64,000 bases of DNA from Corticium candelabrum (taxonomy: Eukaryota; Porifera; Homoscleromorpha; Homosclerophorida; Plakinidae): assembly GCF_963422355.1 (NCBI RefSeq), contig NC_085092.1:5506877-5570876 (forward strand), read 5' to 3'. The translations under genes and the position numbers were made by a program. This document shows, piece after piece, positions 32,180 through 44,073 of this stretch. Below the pieces are notes generated by a model that did no database searches, was not told where the DNA came from, and saw only the letters and a program-made list of their open reading frames with translations. Each line of letters starts with the position of its first letter. The stretch's first letter is position 1.

Positions 32180-32181
<2 letters not shown>

Positions 32182-32614
32182 ATAATGTGTGTTAGATACC
32201 CACGTAGGTGGGTTTATGTAAGAATATATGTATTTCTAAATATATGTATATATATAGTAACTATTGCAGAAGAACCCGTTTTTTAATTAATCGTGTACTC
32301 TGCTGTTACTGCAATTAATTTGTTTTACATAAGAAATGTATGGCAAACAGGCAGGATTACAGGAAGCTGTTGATCTGCGCCATGGACAGTCTGTTGCAAA
32401 AGAACACAGTTTTTCATTAGCCTAAAATAGAAGCAATCCATGATCCATTTTAACAATAAAATTAGAACACACACAATGAAGATGCTTATTTCTCTAGTGG
32501 GTGCACAGTTTGCTGAACATAAAACAGGAATAACTTGTTCTGAACACTCGTTCTGAAAACTCTAACTGCAATCTGTTCCTCTCTATAGATCAAGGAATAT
32601 GAACAATCCAGGAC

Positions 32615-33677
32615 ATTTGTTGTTGTAAATTCACTTAATATGTAGTGGTGAGGTAATATTTAGTGGTGGAAGTTTTGATTGATGTCTACAGTCAATGTTA
32701 TTAATTAAATTTATATAGTAAATGTCGATTGATTATTGCAGTTAATATTTATTGATTTAATACATTTCATATTTTCTTTGATTAATTAACACAGTCAATA
32801 TTGTAAATAGAGTCAACGTAACTTCTTTATTCTGGTTGTTGCAGATTCTAGATGAGTAACCTGGATAACTTCCATTATTGCACCTGCCAGAAGACGAATT
32901 ACATGTGTGGTTTAAGCATAAGTCACCTATGTTTCGATTAATTAACATTTCTGGATCTCGATAAGGTACTTGCATGCAATGTTTCAGTTGTATGTACTGC
33001 ACTTGTAAGTCAAAGAAGGTTTGAATTTTTAGTTCATCTTTCGAGATTCTCCAGAGTTACACAGAAAGTGCCTTTTCTTCAAGGAGCTGCCGTGACCAAT
33101 TTTCTGAAGAAATGAGTGCAACTAAGTTTGTATAGCTGCATTGCATTTTGACTCGTAGTGCTTTTAGCTACTGTACTTTGTACATTTGATAGATTATTTG
33201 CAGGATCTTTTGGGAGACCAGCCATGCTGAAAGTGATTTCTGAATAGATTTGCATACATGATGATGGTGGGTGTATCTATTTATATCTATAATGCTCACT
33301 TGAGCGATCTGCCATTCATTGTGTCCCTGGCTGTTAGATTGGGAGTCTTCTCAGATAGGGCTCCATATATGAGGGCTAGCTGTTACAGTAATTCTGGTTT
33401 CAAAACTTGATAAATACCAAAGGGCGGTGTTTCTTTACTATGATGAGATGGAGCAGTTGATGATGCATATTCACAGTATCTTATACCATGCTCAAATTGA
33501 CCACAAATAGAACTACGTATATACAAGCACAAACATTATCATGTTACTTTGAGTCTTTCTTTAACATCTAGAGCGTACGCTGTTATATCCAACTGGTAAT
33601 GACTATAACTGGTTAAGATTGAGTTATGCGTATACAGCATTGTAAACTGGTAAACAAACGTCATAAATCTGGTAAGA
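32615..33677. other. MULE interior before the first recognisable exon
   Basis: About 1 kb without a supported frame. Probably the 5' non-coding region of the element gene. Confidence 0.4.
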
Positions 33678-35016
33678 AATGTCACAGCAGTCGCTAGATT
33701 TTGCTAGAGAGTACTTTAACATGTCATTCCCCGATCCACCTTCCAATATTCTTCACACATCCTATACGCACAATGCAAAATATCAAGCATCTCATTCTTC
33801 AGGTAAATTTTTAAATCTCTTTCTACACATTGTAGTGCTCTGTCTAAGTGACTAGATGATTTTAGTTAGCATTTCATGTCCCATTTAATTATGAGGTTGT
33901 ACATTACATGTAGTAGTTACTTGTAATCACATGTACCACACATCCTTGCTAAGTACCTATAGCTAAAGCATGCTTCTTTTAAAGTGTGCCTACACTATCT
34001 TGTTTAGACAGTGTAGATATTAACCAATATGCATGAGAATTTGTTCGTGTCCAGAATACTCAAATTATATTAGCTCACCACTAGTCATGTTAACTGAATT
34101 CACAACTACAAATGTCGATTAGTAATACTCTGCCACCTAGCTGCAGTAAAGTAATACAAATACTTTGAGTTGAACGAGTTTGTTCCTTAATTTAATGTCC
34201 ATACTCCTGTCTAAGTGGTGTCCTCCCAAAGGTTATTCAAGAAGACAAGTGGTTCAACAAGGTCTGTCACATTCCTGACACTTTGAATCTTGAACTCTTG
34301 AACTTGAGCAAGATACAGCAATTTCAACAAATTCTGTCAGACAAGCCAGCCTCTGCTGTGGCATTTGGTGACGTGACTACAGTAGCTACCAAATGTCTAG
34401 ACTGGCATGTGACAGATGGTTACCTGATACACTGCTTGAAGGTATGGCATCGCTTCTCAATTGCTCATCACAAGATTGTCTTTGCCTTGTGCTATCCAAA
34501 GTTTGCTAATTCACGTTGAACACATCCATAGCATTAGCTCTGAACAACAAAAAGAAGATTAGACTTATATTCCTGATTGTCAACGTACAAATTGATGCCA
34601 TAACTGGATCTTCTGTTGCATCAAATACATTGATCAGTGGGAATCATTGGACAGCGGTTGCTTTAGATTTGAATTCAAAGTTTCCTTCTATGGTGGCCCA
34701 TTGGGATAGCCAGTTCCTACCAAATTGTTGGTAGAACTAATACAAACACTGGACTATGTAAGCACTGCCTTAGGTGAAAGAGTGGATATTCATGATTTGA
34801 TTCCTATGCATAGGCCGACATTTGAAAAGATGGAAAACACGCATGATCAAGGCATTGCAAAATTTCCCAATACAAACATGTTCTTCTCTTTGTGGGGTTA
34901 TTGCCTTTGTTTTTGTGGCAGTTGCAGCATTTTCTCCAGAGAATCTGTGGGCACACATCTGTTCACCACAGCTGTCCTTCTATGTGACAAAGCAAAACTC
35001 AAACTTTACCTTCAAC
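33678..35016 (+). pseudogene. Ulp1/C48-like protease relic of the MULE
   Basis: A plausible first exon starts MSQQSLDFAREYFN at 33,678 and ends near 33,802 at a gtaaat donor. A second block (from about 34,231) reads LPKVIQEDKWFNKV and LDWHVTDGYLIHCL. A shifted frame at 34,516-34,734 has GNHWTAVALDL and VAHWDSQF, the His and Asp region of Ulp1-type cysteine proteases. The cysteine region (about 34,860-34,960) is out of frame. Ulp1 domains occur in several MULE lineages (known from plants). The frame is broken at least twice. Confidence 0.55.
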
Positions 35017-36086
35017 CAGGGTTCTCCCCAGGATTTCAGGAAAGCGTAGCACTAGCCCCTCCCTAAGACCACGCCCATCCACTGACGTCACGACAAAGTC
35101 CCAATTGCAATACTAATCTATTATCAATATATATTAGACTTGCTGCTGAAAATCATCTATAGTAGCTGTTGTGTACAGGCTGTCAGCTATCAGTAATCCA
35201 TTAGTTGGACGAATTTAGCATGGACAGCTGTTGAAGTCAAGATATTGCTGTGACTTGTAACCATGCATTGACAAACCTGTTAACTAGTCTACTAAGTAGC
35301 AGTGCACGCTTGCTAGATACACACTGTGACACAATTGAATGCATAAACACAATGACATACTATTTATTCGTAATCATTGCTTCAAACAGTGACTGAGTAT
35401 ATACCCTAAGGTTGCTGCTACATTAGAGAGTAACAAGCAAAACTGTGGTCAATCTTACAAGCTGTCCACTGTATAATGAAATTATGCTGACTCTGTTACA
35501 ATATTGTAATGCATCTGTTCCTCTTGGAAGCCCACTCCAGACATGCAGCGTTAAAGTCAAAGTCTTCTAAACAGGGACCTTCAATAGAGATAAACAGCAG
35601 TTGCACTGTGATTTTGTTGCTCAGACGGGGTTTCTCAGAGGTGTCTTTATCCTATTCAGTTCAGAAAGCCCTCTCACAGTCAGCAGTGGAAGCAGGGATT
35701 AGCTGGGCAATGGCTGCAAGGTTACAAATGTTTGGAAACACTAAGGAAAGGTTCTCTTTCTTCACAATTGTAGCCATCACATCTTGTTCTGTATGGCAAA
35801 GAATTTGCACTTTGAAGTGGCACAGCTGTTGGAATCTGACTGGAACTATTTTTGCAAAGTGGTCAGTCAGCGGTCCTATTCAGTATTGGCTTTCTTCAAG
35901 CCGCCTACTTAGTAAGCAGGTTCTAAACATGCAAATTACATCATTAAGATTATGTTTCCTTCACATGCACTTGCTATCCCGTATCTGGAGCATATCTAGA
36001 CAATCTCAAATCAGTGATCTCTGAGAGTGAAGTAGAAATTCAAGCATAGCGCAGCGCTACACTCAAACGCCCTGGGGAGAACCCTG
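35017..36086 (-). mobile_element. 1.07-kb hAT fossil inside the MULE
   Basis: Ends CAGGGTTCTCCCCAGG and CCTGGGGAGAACCCTG are perfect 16-bp inverted repeats, flanked by CTTCAAC on both sides (35,010-35,016 and 36,087-36,093; 7 bp exact, 8 bp expected). On the minus strand at about 35,700-35,510 it reads PASTADCERAF, then NKITVQLLFISIEGP, the hAT C-terminal dimerisation region, with stops. The + strand frame of 171 codons here is a shadow. Confidence 0.82.
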
Positions 36087-36212
36087 CTTCAACCAAGCCC
36101 TTCTACTCACTACCTGACGAATACCTTAGCAGTATGGCTGCTTTCTGATCAAATTAAAATTTCAAATATCCTAGATAAGTCCATAGATAAGTCCATATTA
36201 GCTGATGAAAAC

Positions 36213-38926
36213 TTGCAGTCTCAGCAAATCCAAAGCCACCATCTCAAGGAACCTAAACGCCAGAACCTTTGCTTAAGTCTGAGTAAAATTTTCAAGACCA
36301 AAGTTTCAGGAGAAAATGTAACTCTTCAGCAATTTCACCATGCAAAGCAACTACTGATTGGCCCTCCTGCTATATGCCTGACAAAGCAAACAAAGTTGGT
36401 AGAAAAAGTCACTCTCGCTAAGGCCGTTTCAGCTGGCAAGAGGAATCCTTTCTTTCTAATGTAACCTGATGCACTTCTAATGAGAGTCATTCACAGGGTA
36501 CAAAAGCTGACAACGTCAGTGAAACCTCCATGCCTGTAGTAGAACAACAGTCAGTTTATGTCAAGAGATGCACTTTAAGCAAAGACACACTTCAACAATT
36601 TCAAACTACCAGTGAAGCCAATCTAGAGCACCCACTTGATGCCAAACAAGAATGCAAATCTGATTCAGGCCTCCCTACCAGTATTATACCCTTGCTCCCT
36701 CAGCGGTACAACTATTTTGTTGACTCATATTGTCAGCATGAATTGGAAAGTTTCCTAGGAGCTGAAACATGCAACTTTACTCTAGAAGCATGGACAAGTG
36801 CCAATTGTGAAACTGCAGCTGTCCAGTTAATTACACATTTTGAAGAGGTTTCAAAAACCACCTATTGAATCACTACAGGTTTCAAAGCAAAAGGATGGCG
36901 GCTCCTTTTTAAAACTGTTCGTCATTGTCATCATTACAGCAAACAGAAAACTCTGTAACAAATGTCCATAGAAAGGAAGTGCAAACTAAAGAAAACCACC
37001 ATACATTGTTCCACACAAGACAAAAAGTCAATGTGTCCTAGCACTTTAATAGTTAGGGTATACCCACCTGAGGCATCTAGAACCTCAGACCACCCTGAAT
37101 ATCTTGCCTTAACAATCACATACCACCCAATCCACGGTGGCCATGCTCTCAGCTTTAGGCCAGTCACAGAAGGTGTGAAAAAGCAAGAATTAGTCTCTTT
37201 GAGTCTGGCAGCTCTGCTCCGTCTGCAAAACATGAATACTTGACCCAGATTCAACTGAAAAGTGATCCACGAGTAGTTGAGAGCACTCTTGCAGACAGAG
37301 CCATAACCCCAAACGTACGAGACATTCAACGCCTCTTTAGAAAATGGCGATCAGACAACACTGGACCAGAAAATGGAGAGGCTATGTTTGAGCGACTGCT
37401 CGAGGAAGTACAACAATACAACAAGGAACATGAAAAAGAGGGTGGGCAAGTATTTCTTCAACCTTATGAAGCAGCAGCTGCAATGAACATGAATGAGCCT
37501 AAACCAAAAACCAGAAAGACTGATGCCATGCCCTTCCTTTTAGCTCTAGTCACTCCTCTCATGGCCAGAGTCCATGAAATGGTCACACAAAGTGCAAAGC
37601 TAGTCTTTTGTAACTCAACAGCCAGTCTTGATAACTTGAACACAGCTGTGTTCATACTTAGCTGCGGCACATCAATAGGAGCTCTACCACTTGCTGCAGT
37701 TATGACATTCAGTGAAGATGCTGTTACCTTGTCAGCAGGGTTTACAGTACTGTGCCACATACTGCCCAAGTGTGCATTTTTTTGAAGAGGCCCAAATCTT
37801 GGACCACTAACATTATTGACAGATGACTGTGCAAGCAAACAGATTGCTCTAAAGAGTACATGGCCTCAAGCGGAATTACACCTATGTGTCTTTGATTTTT
37901 TACAAAGTATATGAAGATGGCTTTGGAGCTCAAATTTTGGTATCTGTGGTACAGACAGAATTACCTGTATGGCTCTAACAAAACAACTTGTTTATGCCCC
38001 AAGTGAGCAAGCATTGACTGAAATCAAACGTGAAGTAGACAAAAGCCCTTTTCAGACATTCAAAAGAGACTAGGTGATTACTGGCAACAGAGGAAAGAAT
38101 AGGCTGTGTGTTTCCGAAAGAACTTTCCCACACGAGGCAACTATACTAACCATAATTCAGAGGCTAGCATACGCATCATAAAAGACATCCTTTTCCAAAG
38201 GAATAAAGCTTGGAATGTGGTACAAATGTTCAATCTTCTCACACAGACTCGCAAACTCTATTACCAGCGATGTTTAATATCTGTTGCCACAAACAGATTA
38301 GATCATTTTGTCTCTACAAGATTTACTGTGACAGGAGTAAAAGCGTACACCATTCCATCTGACGACATTGTCGCATCAGATGACCCAGACGTTTACACTG
38401 TTGTGAGTCAGTCAGATAAGAATACAATGTGGTAGTAGACTTACAACTGGGTGAGTGCACCTGTCCCATCGGAATGCAAAGTCAACCTTGCAAACACCAA
38501 TTTGCAGCAGCAATGAAGTATCGCAAAAGCAGTGCCAATACTATCCCAACGTATTCGCTTCAAGGCCGTCAGCTTTTTGCAGCAGTGGCATTAGGACAAC
38601 ACTGCCAACCCATTTCCTTTTACAGTAGTGTCCACCAAAAAGCAGAAGAAGAACATCTAAAGTCTCTTTCCATCAGTATGAATTGGTCTGACAAAGATAT
38701 CAAACGTTCCTTTGAAAAAATTGCTCCTTGTTCCTGTGAAACAACTGAAGTAGCAACTGCAGCTGACGACAACAGTGATTTTAGTAATACATTTAAAAGA
38801 GATCAAGCACAACCAATTAACAGAGGAGCTATGAAAAGTCAAGGGACGTCATTGAAAGAGTACTACAGGTCACTAAAGATATCAAGGACGGACTGCATGA
38901 AAGTCATGTCACAGACAGCTTCATAG
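36213..38926 (+). pseudogene. MULE transposase with SWIM zinc finger, broken
   Basis: Pieces in order: 36,213-36,868; an N-terminal DNA-binding stretch at about 36,870-37,243 (AKGWRLLFKTVRHCHHYS); the catalytic core at 37,240-37,785 (VTPLMARVHEMV, CNSTASLDNLN with the first Asp, TSIGALPLAAVMTFSE); then LTDDCASKQIAL and LHLCVFDFLQS (second Asp) at about 37,800-37,910; the Glu block NSEASIRIIKDI at about 38,155; and the SWIM finger CTCPIGMQSQPCKH at 38,457-38,500. This is the MuDR/MULE layout. At least four frame breaks or stops (37,784; 37,910; 38,072; 38,433) make it non-functional. Confidence 0.78.
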
Positions 38927-39330
38927 CTGCAGTAGAAAGGTTTTGTTCTAATTATTGGAAACTACAAGACAAAGGAATCCACTCGCCTGGTACACAGCAG
39001 CGACTGCGTTCTGCTCTACATATGTTTGGTAAAGAGGTGGGAGTCAGAAAACAAAAGAAAAAGATTCGAGTGCAACCTACTGCTGTAGCTAGACGACACT
39101 TCAAGTCCTTTTCTACCCGTCCAGCATCAGCAGGACGTCCAAGTTTGTTCATGAAAGCCGAAACTACAACCAACACGTTCAACAGAAACATTATCCCCAA
39201 ACGAATCCACCAGAGAACAAGGAGAAACTACAATCTGACAATAAGTTTGAAAACAAATACCCCTAATGCCATCTAAACTGTACAAGGATACAAGATTTTT
39301 GAGTAGAGGAAACTGTTCATGTTAATATTC
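38927..39330 (+). other. 3' part of the MULE gene region
   Basis: A short + frame (39,022-39,276) is basic and reads RKQKKKIRVQPTAVARRHF, probably the transposase C-terminal tail out of frame with the core. No other signal. Confidence 0.4.
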
Positions 39331-39666
39331 CTTGATATAAAGAGAGAAACAGATTGTAATTACAGTGTTCAGAATGAGTGTTCAGAACAAGTCATTCCAG
39401 TTTTATGTCCAGCAAACTGTGCACCCACTAGAGAAATAGGCATCTTCATTGTGTGTGTTTTAATTTTATTTTAAAATGGATCATGGATTGATTCTATGTA
39501 TTTTAGGCTAACGAAAAACTGTTCTGTGGCAACAGACTGTCCGGATCAACAACTTCCTCTAATCCTGCCTGTATGCCATACATTTCTTATGCAAACAAAT
39601 TAATTGCAGTAACAGAAGAGTACATGATTAATAAACAGGTTCTTCTGCAATAGTTACTAGTATATA

Positions 39667-40059
39667 CAGTAGTGGACAAAAGTATTTGCCGGGTAGTTTT
39701 GTTGTTGATTTTTCATCATATTCTCGACTACAGAATGGAAATAAGTGCTGATATGAGCATAAATTGATAAGTTAGTTTGTTTTCAAAGGTTGTAATATTG
39801 TTTGCATTGAATATGCTTTGATAAGTTGTAATGTAAACTTAATTAATCTGTTTTAACTAGGTTGTAACGATAATCTTAATTAAATTGCAACAACCAACTG
39901 ATTTAGACTCAATTCTGTACCAATTAGTCTTGATTTTCCCATTGCATGACCAACATTGACCAAGAAGTCGCTTTATTAATATTTTGTGCTTCCACTCAAA
40001 CACAAACATCCTGAAAACCCTTGAAATTTCTTGCCTGGCAAATAATTTGTCCACTACTG
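39667..40059. mobile_element. Tc1/mariner-type MITE, 393 bp
   Basis: Ends CAGTAGTGGACAAAAG and the near complement TTTGTCCACTACTG lie between TA dinucleotides (39,665-39,666 and 40,060-40,061), typical of Tc1/mariner. It sits in the TA-rich part of the right arm of the MULE and is absent from the left arm. No transposase. Confidence 0.82.
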
Positions 40060-40573
40060 TATATATACACATATAAATTATAAATTACTATTTATTAAAT
40101 CACATTTAAGGTTAAAAATACTACCATAAATACATAAATTGTGCTTTAATGTTACTAAATACTGTATTCTAATAAATTAATAATTAGTTAATTAACTAAT
40201 ATCAATTAACTAGCAAAATGTACAAACCTCTGCCGTCTTGTATGATAGCTGCATCACGCAAAGCTTTTCTGGAGTCAATTGTTTCTCGAGAAAGTCGATT
40301 TCTGCAAAGAAAACAGTTTGTAGCAACCAATATTCCCCATACTGAGGCTCTCCTTTCACTAGCCACTGCTGTTTACTGAGTGTGGTAACTGCTCACAGAG
40401 AAAGCGAAAAATCCCACGATCTGTCAGCGTAACAACACATTTCGAACTACTAAATCATGCATGATCCAGCATGCGTGCACGTGAGAATGGTCTACCGTGC
40501 ACGTGCAAGTTAAAATTATCCGGGCTATATATCCGGGATGTGTGTGTGAAGTGGACCCAAAAAAAAAATTTGC

Positions 40574-41425
40574 TAGCTAACAGTAGTGGGGCCGTAGCCT
40601 TGCCCTAATTGGTTGGTTAACAGTGGTTGGACCACAGCCCAGAGACCATCTATGACACGCAAGGCATTGCTTGGCAGCAGCAGTTTTGAGTGTAGCCAAG
40701 TCGGTACGAGGTAATTAATAACGTCGGTTGGGCAGCAGCCCGGGAAACGTACATCACATGGGTGAATGGCCTGTCATGGAGAATGGAGCAACAAGGTGGT
40801 GAACTAAGGAAGATGTGGCCGCAGCAGCCGCCAATCGAGTACACGATAGCGAGGCGGCACGATGCTCTAACAATGGTCGGGTGCATGTCACAAGCACGTA
40901 ACGTGTCGTTGGCTTGCCGCAATCACGTTGTCTTTGTCGCAAACGTGCAACCTATGGTTTAGGAAACATCACTGGGGTGCATGACAGTCGGGAGCTACTG
41001 CTCGGCGTCTCAAGTTTATAAAACCCTGTCGTTTCTAGAAGAGAGAGCGGACGCAACGACCACTAACTGATTGCCTGTGGATAATATGGCTATTGGGACC
41101 GTATGCAGCCCCTCGTTGCTAGATGTTAATTAGTGTTAGTGGGGTCGCAGCCCAGTAAGCGTGTTGCAGTTAGGTTAGTGCATAGGGTCGCACCGCACGG
41201 TGTATGATGCAATGATGCGGTTGGCGCAGTGAAAAGCTGCTGGCAAGCCTGTCTTTCCAGAAGGCTTGGCCGCAACGGCAATGGGCTGAGTGTATGTAAG
41301 ACAATACAGTTAATGGGCACGCCCCTCGTGTTGCATGGTGCTTCAAAATCAGTTAGCCAGAGTTCAGAGAGCGTATCGCTATCATGTTGCGCTGGGTCGT
41401 AATTTATGGCGTATGATGCAATGAT
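40574..41425. other. GC-rich retroelement-like debris
   Basis: Repeated phrases such as gtggggccgtagcc, ggaccacagccc, gggcagcagccc and ggggtcgcagccc recur every 60-400 bases. A TATA-like tataaaaccctg is near 41,018. It resembles the non-coding end of a retroelement; no protein was recognised. Confidence 0.35.
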
Positions 41426-41429
41426 GTGA

Positions 41430-42023
41430 TTGGCGCATGAAGAGGCCGCTGCGAGGCTTCTCAGAGTTGAACGTCTGTCCTTTCTAGATTTGGGCGAGTT
41501 ACCGAACCCGAACGATTTGGCTCATGTGGCAGTCGGCGACCTAAAGCAGGCCCGAGCAGATGAAGACCCGACCATGTCGGGAGACCGCCGATTGCTTTGC
41601 AAGCAGCCCGACTGGTTCTCGCTAGCGGAGATCTTCCCACTTATTCTGGCAAAATTGGTCAAACGAATACATTCGTTGGAATTTATTAACTTCGCGGAGC
41701 TCCTGCCAGATAATATAGAGCTCATGCGGAGAGCCGATTCTGAACTGACCCAAGGGCAACGGCAGTTAATTAGTCGAGGAGAGTACTCGATCTGGGCACG
41801 TGGGTGCAATGTTAACCATATAGACGTTCAGAGTGCGTATCGCATCATTCCCGTGCATCCAGGCGATCGTAGCCTTCTCGGTATGAGATGGCAGAGTACG
41901 GTTTGCTTAGATGCTGCCCTCCAATTCCGGTTACGCTTGGCGCCAAAAACATTTCGACCGTCACTGACGTGCGCTATTATGGATAACTATCTCACTGACC
42001 CGTTCTCCGCAAGGGCAGGTTAG
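41430..42023 (+). pseudogene. Retroelement fragment fusing Gag-like and RT sequence
   Basis: A 197-codon frame. The first two thirds are Gag-like (SLEFINFAELLPDN). The end is reverse transcriptase (DVQSAYRIIPVHPGDRSLLG, then LRLAPKTF), but the YxDD block is missing. This looks like an internally deleted element. Confidence 0.55.
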
Positions 42024-42231
42024 ATTATTCCCGTTCAGAAATGTACATCTGGGCAGCAGAAACTGGAAAGTCACGCGCAGTTTCTTGTCGGGAATGGTCA
42101 GTCTAATATGCGCCGTTCTAGAGAATTCGAAATTCGCGTGCAAGTGAAGGCAGGTCCTGGCCCCTCCTCTGAGAAACTCTTGAGAATCAGCGAAGGAGAC
42201 TGCGAAGACACCGGCTTCCAGCAGACCGACG

Positions 42232-42538
42232 TTGAGTGACACCGACATTCCTGCCACAACACCTTACGGACCGCTGACACCGAACACTGACTGCAGACCT
42301 TCAACGAGGTCAACAAGGGAACAGGAAGAGGTACGCCGTCCATTCTGGGCAAAAGACTATGACCTAAATTGTATAAGTAAACTCGAGACGAGTTACTACT
42401 TGAAGGGAGGCAGTGTAGCGAAATGACAATGTACTTTTAATTAATGACGTAGAGATACGCATGCGTAGCGAGTAGAGTTGTTAGAGTGTTCTGACCACCT
42501 CGTGGTTGTACCGTACATACTGTTACTATACCGTTACA
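42232..42538 (+). mobile_element. 3' end of an LTR retroelement with a short LTR
   Basis: The frame 42,232-42,426 ends in a basic, arginine-rich tail typical of a Gypsy polyprotein end. A purine-rich tract (gaagggagg, 42,402-42,410) precedes a candidate LTR of about 125 bp (42,414-42,538) starting TGTAGCG and ending CGTTACA. Homology with copy 1 begins about 30 bases later, so this element marks the left edge of copy 2. Confidence 0.5.
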
Positions 42539-42675
42539 TTTGTTTATAAATTTGTGTCTGTTTGTTTTTCCATCAGTCTGTGAATCGGTCTGTCTACATG
42601 TTCATGTGTCAGTTTCAAATTTTTGTGAAACATTTTCAACAACTTTTGAGTTGCTAATTGATGCCCATCAATCAG

Positions 42676-43386
42676 AGACTTTGTGTATGTTGCACAAGAT
42701 CCCAAAGATCAATTATTACTCGGGTAATCTGCACATTGTACGTAACTTCATACTTTCAATTCGACTGCGTAATGTCCAACAGCCCGGCATATGCCACTCC
42801 CAAGCTGCTCGACAAGAAACAGCTAACGCTGAACGACATCGACGTGTTCGAATATCATGAAGCATTTGTAGTGAGCACTCACACCGATCTCTCACACGTC
42901 TTACACACTCACACTTTTTCACAACATATTTGTTTAGGGCCAGCTCTTAGCTAACATGAAGGCCATGGACTCCGACTGGTTTTGTCAGACTCACATGTCT
43001 AGAAAGAAGGTTAATATCAACTAATTTATTTTATATGAAATTGCTATAATTAATGTTTACTTACAATTAATTAATATATTTTGTAATTATTTTATATTAT
43101 TAATTTGTTGTCTTTTATTGGGGCTTAGCTTGGGTTGTTGCCTGTTGAAAAGATGAATCTCTGGGGCGGGTCTCTGTCTATTGGACATCCGTTCGGAGCC
43201 ACTGGCGTTCGTCTGGTGAGAACAGCAGCTCACCGACTACGAAAAGAAGACGACAAGTTAGCACTCGTCGCTGCTTGTGCTGCTGGAGGACACGTAAGCA
43301 TCTAAGAGATTTCACAGAGAGTCACGACTTCATTTTGTATGATGACTTACTTGCAGGGACACGCCATGTTGGTTGAACGTTATTGA
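42676..43386 (+). CDS. HADHB: HADHB-like trifunctional enzyme beta subunit, last five exons, intact copy 2
   Basis: Exons 42676-42723, 42783-42870, 42938-43009, 43129-43293 and 43357-43386 join in frame to the stop TGA at 43,384. The product reads [87 protein letters not shown]. The EYHEAF His and the AAGGHGHAM Gly-rich end belong to the thiolase active site; the nucleophile Cys would be in exons not seen. The protein shortens acyl-CoA in mitochondrial beta-oxidation. Immediately upstream is intron and then an LTR element, and no 5' exons occur in the window, so this may be an orphan 3' fragment despite its clean frame. Confidence 0.85.
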
Positions 43387-43777
43387 TGATGAACTTTAGA
43401 GTCTAACTTTTTGTGCACTTTATGTTTGATATTGTTTTTAAGTATGTTTGGTTTGTGCTATATTACGGATGTTTGTCTCACTGGTGGCCTCTGTCGATTG
43501 TAAATTCTGGTTGTAAACATATTCGAATCAGTGATTTACACAGACACATGCAGTGATATCATATACACACCATTCAAACAATCAATTGTATTTCATAATA
43601 AAATGCAACAGAAACATTCACAACATTTTCTTTTGATAAATATAAATGTCCAATATACCATAGTGATATCAACAATACTACTGCAGTAGTGTTCACTGCC
43701 ATCATTGCCTCCTGTTGCTACTCGCCTACCTTTTTCTCTCTAAATAATGACAGCAAAGTTTGTCAAAGTCAAGCCAC

Positions 43778-44073
43778 TCATTCACGTTCACATAAAATCT
43801 CACCTTTCTTCAATTCGTCTGTGACTTGTTTCCCAATTGGTGTGGGTATGCAATAACATGCCCTCAACAAGTCCTCCGCTGTTTTCACTTTTCCATCTTT
43901 CACCCTTTTTGCCTCGATGACAGCTAATAACTTGCCAGTGGAAGTAGGTATTACATGAGTTTTATCTATGATCTCATTGCCATTTAGTTCCAAATTGAGT
44001 CCAATCTCGTACCACTGGTTACAGCCGTATTTAACAACAGCATCTCTCACTGTATCAAAATCAAGCGAATGTC
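43778..44073 (-). pseudogene. Death-domain exon without consensus acceptor (copy 2)
   Basis: The open frame runs from upstream intron to the TGA at 43,780-43,778. It reads LDFDTVRDAVVKYGCNQWYE and TAEDLLRACYC. The AG present in copy 1 (tgtag) is changed so that the base pair before the exon is AC. No AG occurs in the nearby upstream 60 bases in a position that keeps the frame. It could be skipped or retained with intron. Confidence 0.5.

Larger units (their letters stand above)
31386..40573 (+). mobile_element. 9.2-kb MULE-type transposon with about 1.2-kb inverted repeats and Ulp1-like gene
   Basis: The two ends are inverted copies, beginning gcaaatttttttttt then gggtccacttcacacacaca, and extend inward to about 32,615 and 39,325. 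The left repeat is interrupted by a MITE (31,503-31,736) and both carry TA-rich microsatellite. Interior (+): Ulp1-like protease remnants (about 33,678-35,016) and a MULE transposase with SWIM finger (36,094-38,926). A hAT fossil sits at 35,017-36,086. No 9-bp target duplication was found (left flank ttcttctc, right flank tagctaac). Confidence 0.8.

Noticed and set aside
35509..36024. 171-codon + strand frame
   Set aside because: Antisense shadow of the hAT dimerisation region on the minus strand.
40574..41425. Assignment of the gcagccc-rich debris to the YR retroelement end at 15,610-15,900
   Set aside because: Only short GC-rich phrases are shared; no continuous similarity was visible by eye.
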